Part shown: positions 1 to 15,000 of the stretch, one piece after another
Numbering within the stretch: the first letter of the stretch is position 1
Layout of the letters: every line of letters starts with the position of its first letter
NCBI GenBank assembly: GCA_037179515.1
Contig: JAXCGZ010017964.1
Span: forward strand, 1-15,000
Direction: 5' to 3'
DNA length: 15,000 nucleotides
Source of the DNA: Halocaridina rubra
Taxonomy: Eukaryota; Arthropoda; Malacostraca; Decapoda; Atyidae
Program-made: the position numbers and the translations under genes
Notes under the pieces: model-generated
What the model was told of the DNA's origin: nothing
What the model saw: the letters and a program-made list of their open reading frames with translations, nothing else
Database searches by the model: none

Positions 1-10
1 GAGGTAGCAT

Positions 11-61
11 TGTGTGTGTGTAGTTTTACTTTTTTCCCAGCCTAGAATGGCAATAAGGTAA

Positions 62-119
<58 letters not shown>

Positions 120-120
120 T
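11..120. repeat. GT microsatellite followed by a T run
   Basis: A short (TG)n at about 11-22, then an uninterrupted (GT)n of about 20 units from 64 to 103, passing straight into about 18 T. Such a T tract next to a GT run may mark the tail of a retroposed copy, or may simply be microsatellite evolution. Confidence 0.95.
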
Positions 121-123
121 GCC

Positions 124-342
124 GCCAAGACGGGCAAAATGAATAAATAAATATATCTGCCCTCATCGGGCCTGAGCATGGAGAAAACAAAAATTTAAGA
201 GAAGCATAGATTGCAAGTGTTGTGACTTGTCAAATGTGAAGGAATAGTAAGAGCTGTGCAATAAATATCGAAGAATATTCTGTTTTGATGTAGGCTTAGA
301 AAAAGAACCTTAATTGAAGGCAGACTTAACGTCGATTTCATT
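124..342 (+). repeat. Dispersed repeat family A, copy 1
   Basis: It shares an ordered series of blocks with 13398-13596 in the same orientation: CTGCCCTCATYGGGCCTG, then GTGTTGTGACTTGT, GTGAAGGAATARTAAGAG, and AGAAAAAGAACC. By eye the two copies are roughly three-quarters identical with small indels. It has no coding potential. The source element is not identified; it could be the untranslated part of a retroelement. Confidence 0.75.
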
Positions 343-604
343 TAAGTCCAAAAGACCTTTCAGCTGTAGTTTGGGCAGTTAAGGATGGTATGGTGTGGCA
401 AACTCAAAACGAGGGTTTTAGATGTTGATTTATACGAGATGAAGGTACAAGCGCAGAGTGTGTGGCATTTGATCATGAGTGAGTACATTGATGGATGTAA
501 CAAAAATTAAGCTACGAAGAGGTTGTTACCCCATAAATGAATTAAATATCGGAGGCAGGGAATTCCATCTCAACACAAATGAAAAACAAAATTTTTGAGT
601 TTCA
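343..604. other. No recognised feature
   Basis: AT-rich sequence between repeat A and a truncated SINE. I looked for the missing first METAP2 exon here (ATG, short acidic peptide, GT donor in phase 1) and found no credible candidate. Confidence 0.6.
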
Positions 605-744
605 GTTCACACCCCGTCACGGACTGAGGTTAGCAAGGGCATGCACTCAGGGTAATGATTACATCTGCCAAAACAAGTCCTTTGCAAGAAGGCAAACGTC
701 CTAGCCCTTGGTAGAAAAGGGAGTCCGTGACGTAAAACCGGAAC
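605..744 (+). mobile_element. tRNA-derived SINE, 5'-truncated copy
   Basis: It starts within the B-box region (GTTCACACC) and then follows the same body as the copy at 10363-10555: CTGAGGTTAGCAAGGGCATG, ACATCTGCCAAAACAAGTCC, CAAGAAGGCAA, and the end GTGACGTAAAACCGGAAC. The A-box half of the tRNA-like head is absent. It lies upstream of the first visible METAP2 exon and probably in an intron. Confidence 0.85.
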
Positions 745-1153
745 CAAACCAAGTTGAGGAGTGATGAGCAAATATCTTGTAGTTATGAAGTTATGACCTC
801 TGGTAACACAAGAAGGGGCCGAAGTAAACAAATCTGTGGGTTTATAAGAGACAGGCTGTTAAATATTTTGTATCACTGCAAAAAGTCATTTTGCAAAAAA
901 CCATCCTTTGATCAAGTAGTTATTATGGGCTTCCAACTTCACAATTACTTTTAACTGCAAAAGGTACTTTCAGAAGTGCATAATAATGAAAAATTTTAAT
1001 ATCTTATTGTGATATAGTATTATTCTAAAACTTACTGCACACATTTTTTTTGATATGTTAAATTTTAAATGGGATATATTTATTAATCTCGATACCCTCT
1101 GTGTGTCTTGGTATTAGAAAATGCCTTATGCTTTATTTACTTTCATCTTGCAG
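745..1153 (+). other. Sequence before the first visible METAP2 exon
   Basis: AT-rich with no recognised repeat or coding exon. It ends in a polypyrimidine-like stretch and the acceptor at 1153, so it is read as the 3' part of an intron. A 66-codon open frame at 754-954 resembles nothing known. Confidence 0.6.
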
Positions 1154-9578
<8,425 letters not shown>

Positions 9579-10230
9579 TACAATAATTTTTGCAGATGGT
9601 TTATTAATGAGGTGGAATGTGCGTACAGAAATACGTTACTACTCAACTTCTAGAATAGGAAGGGAATATGGTCGTGACCAGTGTATCATTTTTTTTTTGG
9701 ATTTAGTTCAGCTCAAGAGAAAAGTGTTGAGTATCAAAGTCAATATTTTGTAATTTTTTTATAAGTATGGCGAAGGAATCAATGTGCGTGAAGATTTCTA
9801 CCTGACTGTATGTGTTTTTTCAATTACTCCTATTGTGGTATCATTAGAGCATCCTAGCTTGTTACCCTTTGCTTTCCATTTCATGTCTGTCACAGTTTTT
9901 TTATGATAAAATAACCCTGTGTAAAACAATATTTTTATCATATGGTAGTGTATAAGATGCAGGCATTAAGACAAGAAAAGTGGCTTGCATCATGTGTGGT
10001 CTATATGAGGGATTGAAGGACTATAATTGTGCGTAGACTTCATGACGTGTTTAAATGGACTTTCTATTAATGTTATACAGCTAATGCATGTGCAAACAAA
10101 AACTCATATCTATTCAATTATGCCAAATACGGCAGTACTAGTAATAAGGACTTTACAAGTATTTCTATTCCGTGATTACACATTTTTGTGCAATAAGGGA
10201 ACATATAATATACTGTGAATTCTTTCTAAT
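9579..10230 (+). other. METAP2 3' UTR and downstream sequence
   Basis: AT-rich sequence after the METAP2 stop codon. There is no canonical AATAAA from the stop to 10360; variants such as GATAAA (9905) and AATATA (10207) are the nearest candidates for a poly(A) signal. Short open frames at 9562-9753 and 10027-10218 resemble nothing and are considered chance. Confidence 0.6.
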
Positions 10231-10362
10231 ACAGTTGTGAAATCTGGTCACCACAGTAGCTATTTTATTATCCTAGTCTAGCATTGAGTATAATTATAGT
10301 GATATTTTTAGGTATACAGAGGGCCCTTGACTTACGTCACTGTTCCGTTCCTCAAGATGTGA
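10231..10362 (+). repeat. 132-bp direct repeat, left copy
   Basis: It matches 10556-10687 base for base, with about 9 substitutions and no indels (about 93% identity). It contains a unique-looking flank followed by the outer part of the Tigger terminal repeat (TACAGAGGGCCCTTGACTTA). It ends exactly where the SINE head begins. Confidence 0.93.
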
Positions 10363-10555
10363 GTCACCGTGGCTCAAGCGGTAGCGTTCACAACTCTGAG
10401 GTGTCAGGTCGAGGGTTCACTCCCCGTCACGGTCTGAGGTTAGCAAGGGCATGCACCTAGGGTAACGATTACATCTGCCAAAACAAGTCCATCGCAAGAA
10501 GGCAACCGTCCAAGTCCTTGGTAGAAACGGGAGTCTGTGACGTAAATCCGGAACA
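10363..10555 (+). mobile_element. tRNA-derived SINE between two 132-bp direct repeats
   Basis: This is the most complete copy of the family here. The head is GTCACCGTGGCTCAAGCGGT then AGCG (A box) and GGTCGAGGGTTCACTCC (B box). The body is GTCTGAGGTTAGCAAGGGCA, ACATCTGCCAAAACAAGTCC and GCAAGAAGGCAACCGTCC, with the end GTGACGTAAATCCGGAACA. It shares its body and end with the copy at 605-744. Internal A and B boxes imply RNA polymerase III transcription of the source copy. Confidence 0.92.
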
Positions 10556-10687
10556 ACAGTTGTGAAATCTGGTCACCACAGTAGCTATTTTATTATCCTG
10601 GTTTAGCATTGAGTATAATTATTGCGATATTTTTGGGTATACAGGGGGCCCCTGACTTACGTCACTGTCCCGTTCCTCAAAATGTGA
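10556..10687 (+). repeat. 132-bp direct repeat, right copy
   Basis: Second copy of 10231-10362. It starts at the SINE 3' end and continues without a break into the Tigger element (CGTAACCAGATTTTC...), so this copy holds the original element-flank junction. Confidence 0.93.
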
Positions 10688-12600
10688 CGTAACCAGATTT
10701 TCATCATAAATCGGAGCACACTTTAAGCACCTACGTCGGGCAACTGTGCTAATGCAGTAGTAAAGTTCTTAATCTAAGGCAAAACCTTTCTATGAAATAT
10801 GAACCTAGCCAGAACTAAAAAGAAAACAATTCCTTATATATAGATATACAGTACAGTATTCCTTTACTCCTGTGATAGGCTTGCACTCTAGAAGGGGCAT
10901 TGCAAGGGAGGGAAAGACAGGCTTTTTGGGAAGAGGAAGCTGGAGAGACAAGGGCCGGTGCTGAAGATACTGGACATGTTAGTCTGGAGAGGCGGCTTAG
11001 GTAAAGGGTACAGAATTAGTTGCTGGTTGCTCTACTTTTTTGAAGAAACATTTCTGGCGAGTCTGGAAGGATGCCATCTCCCAAATTTCCTTGTAACACT
11101 GTAAGGAATCCATGACTCCTCGGGTGTCTTTAGTGTACCTGGCAGTGTTGGACTTCTCACCCTCAAATTTTGTCAACTCTTCCTTTATCAGGACAAAAGC
11201 TTTTTCCAAACCCTTGCCTTAAAATCTCTTGGTCTCTGGGGTTGGTATTTCTTCCTTCTCTTCAATCATCTGCTTCTTCAGTTGAATGAGGTCCTCAGCA
11301 GATAACTCCTCTCCATGAAATTCCAGCAGCTCTATTACATTATCAGCCCCCACAACCAACTTAAGTCCTTCCTCAGGGTAACATTCTTGATGACGGCCTC
11401 AGCTGTCCCTCAAAGCTATGGAAGTCATTCACAAACTTGGGAGACAGTTTCTTCTATACTCCATTCAAGTTTGTCTGCTTAACTTCCTTCCAAGAATCAG
11501 CAATATTCTTGACAGCTTGAAAAATATTGTAAGACTCCAAATATTCATCGAGAGTCAAGTTCTTGTCCTTCTCAGTTGCTCTGGGAGCCATAGCGAATGT
11601 CTTTCAGAGGCAGTAGTCCTTGAAAGAGGCAATGACACCCTGATCCATTGGCTGTAACAGGGCTGTGGTATTAGGTGGAAGGTAAACCACCTTCACATTA
11701 GGATGAGTCATCGAAATGGGCAGGGTAACCAGGGCCATTATACAGCCATAGCAACGCCTTAAAGGGCAGACCCTTGAAAGCACAGTACCTTTCCACTTCT
11801 GGCACAAAATGATGGCTGAACCAGTCCTTGAAAATCTGAATGTTTACCCAAGCCTTCTTGTTCGACTTCCAGATGACAGCAGCTGACCCTTCCAAATGCC
11901 CTTTAGTGCCCTTGGATTTTCTGCCAAGTACACCTATAAGATCAGGTTGAAGTCGCCAGCAGCATTAGCCCCCAAAAGCAAAGTCAGTCTCTACTTGCTG
12001 ACATTATGGCCTGGTGCTCTCCTTGGCATTAAACACTTGTTCAGCACAGTAACCCCCCTCCCTAATTAGATCAGCCAATGCACTAGGAAAATTACTTGCT
12101 GCTTTCTTATCACCACTAGCAGCTTCACCATGCACCTTAAGGCAATGCAAATTAGCACGAGCCTTGAATCATATAAACCAACCCTACTGGCCACAAACTT
12201 CACTTTCACTCCCTTCCCCCTTTTCCATTTTCACAGTATTAAACAATTTATTAGCTCTTTCCTGGATCAACATCCTTTCCATATCGAGCATTTGGCCTCT
12301 ATGCTGTTTAGCAATCACAGTGGATTTCATAGGAACAGAACCTTTCACTTGTTCAAGTATGCAGTCGTTATCTTTGTTTATTTGTCGCCACGGTTGAACG
12401 GCTTAACTGCAGTGATCGGTCAGTGTTGGTAGCAGTTTCTCCCATTATGGAAGAGCTTGACTCTGTCAGATTTCACTTTCATGGTGAAGGCTTTCCTTTT
12501 CTTCAAAGCACTGCCATCAGAAGTATCTCCTATACACTTGGGAGGCATACTACAGGCCAGAAATTATCACAAACACATGAGCGAAACAAACTGGAGAGTG
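10641..12600 (-). mobile_element. Degraded Tigger-like (pogo superfamily) DNA transposon
   Basis: The 3' end is taken as the TIR-like TACAGGGGGCCCCTGACTTA at about 10638-10660, next to the 132-bp repeat. The transposase pseudogene follows on the minus strand. I could not find the matching inverted terminus between 12549 and 13160, so the upper limit is approximate and the 5' end is probably lost or too diverged. Tigger elements move by cut-and-paste into TA sites. Confidence 0.75.
10997..12548 (-). pseudogene. Tigger/jerky-type DDE transposase pseudogene
   Basis: Minus-strand remains of a CENP-B/Tigger-type transposase. In order: MPPKCIGDTSDGS and a basic N-terminus (12548 downward) as in the helix-turn-helix region, broken by TGA at 12420-12422; FKARANLH and GEAASGDKKAASNFP with REGGYCAEQVFNA; WKSNKKAWVNIQIFKDWFSH; ALLWLYNGPGYPAHFDD; VKVVYLPPNTTALLQPMDQG; and a C-terminus ending at the stop 10997-10999 (FQTRQKCFFKKVEQ). 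The first catalytic Asp block after FNA is deleted (12022-12027 reads Ala-Lys), and the second Asp is Tyr (11740-11742). The third Asp in QPMDQG survives (11643-11645). Several stops and frameshifts occur. At about 1.55 kb it is close to full family length. The gene is clearly dead. Confidence 0.93.
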
Positions 12601-13164
12601 AATTTTACATATACTCATGGTATCCTGCACCATAACTTAAAATTCTACTTAATGAATGAATGAAATTAAGTTAATTTTAATATGGCATAATCCTTCAATG
12701 GATCTTGCAAAGAATAGTAACCCCAGGTTGCTCTAAGGTTATTCTTTACAAGGCAATTTTACTAACCAAATCTATCCTAGCCTAGCCTCACCTAACCTAA
12801 CCAAGCATTTTATGGGCTTATCTAACTATAAATGAAATTCTGGGGGTGTTTCATCTTTACATGATCCCATTGCTATATTTGAACCTCTTTGTTTCAATAT
12901 CATTGGCTGAAATTTTTATTCCATTTACAAGAAGAAAAAGCCATTGCTACTCGGTGTGTATCTCAGACATGATTATTTACAGAGGGAAAATATCGAGAAG
13001 GGATCCAGCAGTTAATGTAGGACCAAAATCAAACACTGACCTCTAGTTAGTTACGGAGAAGCAGCAATCCCATATATATAGAGGAAAAGTTGCCAATGAA
13101 GAAGAAAATCAGAACCATGGACTGTTCAAACTCAATAATAAACCTTTCCATTATACAATGGGTA
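12549..13164. other. No gene recognised; TTAGG-like stretch
   Basis: AT-rich sequence. At 12775-12802 a run of CCTAG/CCTAACC motifs (TTAGG-like on the minus strand) resembles the arthropod telomere unit but is short and degenerate. Open frames at 12423-12663 overlap the Tigger remnant in the wrong strand, and the one at 12846-13046 resembles nothing known. Confidence 0.55.
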
Positions 13165-13316
13165 TTCGTTAGCCGGGGCAAGCCCCAACCCCCCACTGTG
13201 GTGCCCAGCCACAGCAGTAACCTGCCAGTAAACAGCTTAAACTCTCGGTCTTGAATGGGAACCGATCTCTCGACCTCGTGAATGTGAAGCAGTGCGTTAC
13301 CACTGTACTAGCCAGA
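13165..13316 (-). mobile_element. Second tRNA-like SINE family, minus strand
   Basis: On the minus strand from 13314, TGGCTAGTACAGTGGTAACG forms an A-box-like head, and GATCGGTTCCCATTC a B-box-like element about 35 bases later. A body with CCACAGTGGGGGGTTGGGGC follows. It differs from the GTGACGTAA-tailed SINE family elsewhere in the window. Its 3' limit is uncertain. Confidence 0.6.
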
Positions 13317-13397
13317 GGCATGGAAGCATCACGTGAATACAATGTGGAGTGTTCCGGTATTTTCTTTATTATTTTATATTTTTCATTAATTGTGACA

Positions 13398-13596
13398 CCA
13401 GGATGGGCCAAAAAGAAAAGAAAAAAGAATCTGCCCTCATTGGGCCTGGGCATGAAGAAAACAAAGTAATGAGAAACAGAGATGGGGAGTGTTGTGACTT
13501 GTTAGTGGTGAAGGAATAATAAGAGATTTATGACGAATATCCAAGGATATTCGGTGTTGAGGTACACATAGAAAAAGAACCATATCTGAAGATAGG
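13398..13596 (+). repeat. Dispersed repeat family A, copy 2
   Basis: Second copy of the sequence at 124-342, same orientation. It has CTGCCCTCATTGGGCCTGGG, AGTGTTGTGACTTGTTAG, GGTGAAGGAATAATAAGAG and AGAAAAAGAACC. Similarity ends exactly where the Penelope-derived inverted repeat starts. Confidence 0.75.
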
Positions 13597-13695
13597 TAGA
13601 TTATTTGTGGGCTTTCTAAAAATATCAATCCTCAATGAAAATGGTTGTCTGTGTCATTGAGGTTTGATATTTTTAGAAAGCCCACAGATAATCTA
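13597..13695. repeat. 42-bp near-perfect inverted repeat (hairpin)
   Basis: The left arm 13597-13638 and right arm 13654-13695 are complementary at 40 of 42 positions around a 15-base spacer. The right arm is part of the Penelope-like reading frame (RFDIFRKPTDNL), so the left arm is an inverted copy of that coding segment. Confidence 0.95.
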
Positions 13696-14415
13696 TGTTA
13701 CGTGCATTATTATTCTGGTCTTGATCTTAAAATAAGGAAATCAATCTTTTCTTCAATGTTTAAACAAGCTATACATATTATAAGTCCAGAATGTCATGAT
13801 GCCGGGATTGATACAAATCTTTGCTATTGGAAAAAATCTTTGTTATCCCACTTGGTTCTTAAATATGTTTCAGTGCTGCAAAATGCATATTTCATAGACC
13901 ATCCTTCCCCCTGATAGTAATGTGGTTTCAAAATTTAATATACCTTAGGTATTCCCTACTTCCAGGGATGTCAAAGATTAGTCAAGATTTTGAGAACATT
14001 AAATGTCCATTTAGTTTTCAAATATGAAAATACTTTTTGCAATATGTTGATTAAATAAAGTCCTGTTTCCACTTCCAATATAATACATATGATTCCATGT
14101 ACATATTATGATAAATATTATGGTGGCCAGACTAACAAATCATTAGATTTTCGTGTCAATCAACATGAATAAAATGTTCGAAATTGTCAGTCTTCCAGTG
14201 CTCTGTTCAGGCATTATGCTGATTGCAGTCACCATATTGACTGGAATAATTCCTCTATCTTAGTTAGAAATAAGGATATTATTACTAGAAACATCTTGGA
14301 ATCTGCAATAAGTAACTTAATCGAGCACTGAAATATTAACTTTAGTCATGATTTATTTGTAACTGATCCCATGTTATTAAGTAGGCTTCATGCAACTTTG
14401 AAAAAAGTACTTTAG
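13645..14415 (+). pseudogene. Penelope-like retroelement, 3' fragment (RT thumb and GIY-YIG endonuclease)
   Basis: One plus frame reads RFDIFRKPTDNL...YVHYYSG and SIFSSMFKQA, the segment after the RT catalytic core in Penelope-like elements. The same frame resumes as RLVKILRTLNVHLVFKYEN, then DKYYGGQTNKSLDFRVNQHE (GIY-YIG nuclease, with the conserved Arg at 14152-14154), ITRNILESAI (conserved Glu at 14299-14301) and DPMLLSRLH, ending at TAG 14413-14415. It is broken by TGA/TAG/TAA at 13912-13920 with a probable frameshift pair, and by TAA 14170 and TGA 14329. The RT core (YADD region) is absent, so this is a 5'-truncated, dead copy. Penelope elements retrotranspose by target-primed reverse transcription. 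Confidence 0.88.
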
Positions 14416-14454
14416 GAATAACAGTATATTGTTTATTTACAATTAATTTATTTT

Positions 14455-14510
14455 TACTACTACTACTACTAGTAGTACTACTACTACTACTACTTCTACT
14501 ACTACTACTA

Positions 14511-14565
<55 letters not shown>

Positions 14566-14602
14566 CATTATTATTATTATTATTATTATCATTAGTGTTG
14601 TG

Positions 14603-14687
<85 letters not shown>
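14455..14687. repeat. Compound (TAC)n / (TTA)n microsatellite
   Basis: (TAC)n switches to GTAGTAC and back at about 14468-14480, making an ACTACTAGTAGT palindrome. It is followed by about 170 bases of nearly pure (ATT)n with a few TCA and GTG interruptions. It begins 40 bases past the end of the Penelope-like frame. Confidence 0.97.
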
Positions 14688-14688
<1 letters not shown>

Positions 14689-15000
14689 AGTTAATGTGTT
14701 TTGTTGTTTTTATTATTGTTACTAATTTTATCCTTTAAATTTCTTGGTATTATTTTAGTTATGGGGATTTATGGAATATGGCTTTTTTATATAACGGAAA
14801 AAAATACCCCTAAGGGGGTCTGGGGATGAAGCCCCAGGCTAGGGAGGATGCATTTCCCTAGGCGAGGTTAGGTTTGGTTAGGACACACACTCAGTAATCC
14901 CCCCTTCTAAAGATTTACCAATTTCTCTCCCTGCTCCCTATATTGACCCTATCTTAATTACCTATGTTCACACCTCGCCTTTCCCACGGCGAAAAGACAA
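14688..15000. other. No gene recognised; GC-rich hairpin group and TTAGG-like stretch
   Basis: At 14807-14861 three short inverted repeats follow one another: CCCC/GGGGG (14807-14818), CTGGGG/CCCCAG (14820-14837) and CTAGGGA/TCCCTAG (14839-14861). Then comes GCGAGGTTAGGTTTGGTTAG. The remaining sequence to the window end is pyrimidine-rich and unrecognised. Confidence 0.6.

Noticed and set aside
754..954. Missing first METAP2 exon
   Set aside because: The frame is cysteine- and basic-rich, has no acidic METAP2-like N-terminus, and no phase-1 donor fits the first visible exon.
12130..12432. Plus-strand open frames of 77 and 100 codons
   Set aside because: They are antisense to the Tigger transposase remains, which explain the sequence.
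12775..12802. Interstitial telomere
   Set aside because: The TTAGG-like units are few and degenerate (CCTAG, CCTCA, CCTAA), more like part of a dispersed repeat than a telomeric array.
13169..13453. 94-codon minus-strand open frame
   Set aside because: It covers the second SINE family and repeat A; no protein likeness.
13437..13628. 63-codon minus-strand open frame
   Set aside because: It runs through the Penelope inverted arm and repeat A in antisense; no domain after the short arm.
14455..14687. CRISPR-like or regulatory array
   Set aside because: It is a trinucleotide microsatellite without spacers.

Overview
The window is animal nuclear DNA: spliced protein-coding exons separated by AT-rich introns packed with SINEs, simple repeats and old DNA-transposon and retroelement copies. 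The one clear host gene, the repeat types (tRNA-derived SINEs, a Penelope-like element, Tigger/pogo remains, GT and ATT microsatellites, TTAGG-like stretches) and the gene density suggest an arthropod, most likely a decapod crustacean. The order-level assignment is inference.

Positions 1154-9578 (+ strand) hold eight exons of methionine aminopeptidase 2 (METAP2). Joined, they read 447 residues to a TAA stop without a frame break. All splice sites are GT-AG. The histidine equivalent to human His231 and the five metal ligands are present with exactly the human spacing, at a constant offset of 31 residues. The coding part that is missing (about 30 residues including the start codon) and the promoter must lie left of the window. 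The introns carry four or five SINE copies, all in gene orientation, two minisatellites, and a Tigger/mariner-like MITE.

Downstream of the gene, about 10.2-12.6 kb holds a dead Tigger (pogo superfamily) transposon on the minus strand. Just before its recognisable end sits a SINE flanked by two 132-bp direct repeats, which looks like an exceptionally long target-site duplication or a local tandem duplication. About 13.2-13.3 kb has a second tRNA-like SINE family on the minus strand. From 13.4 kb a dispersed repeat (also present at 0.13-0.34 kb) abuts a 42-bp inverted repeat made from the 5' edge of a broken Penelope-like element, which runs to about 14.4 kb and still shows RT-thumb and GIY-YIG endonuclease sequence. 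A long TAC/TTA microsatellite and a group of GC-rich hairpins close the window.

I see no new multi-gene system. The most unusual structures are the SINE with 132-bp flanking repeats, the Penelope foldback junction, and a 30-bp repeat array that places several decoy splice acceptors in front of METAP2 exon 6 (numbered within this window).
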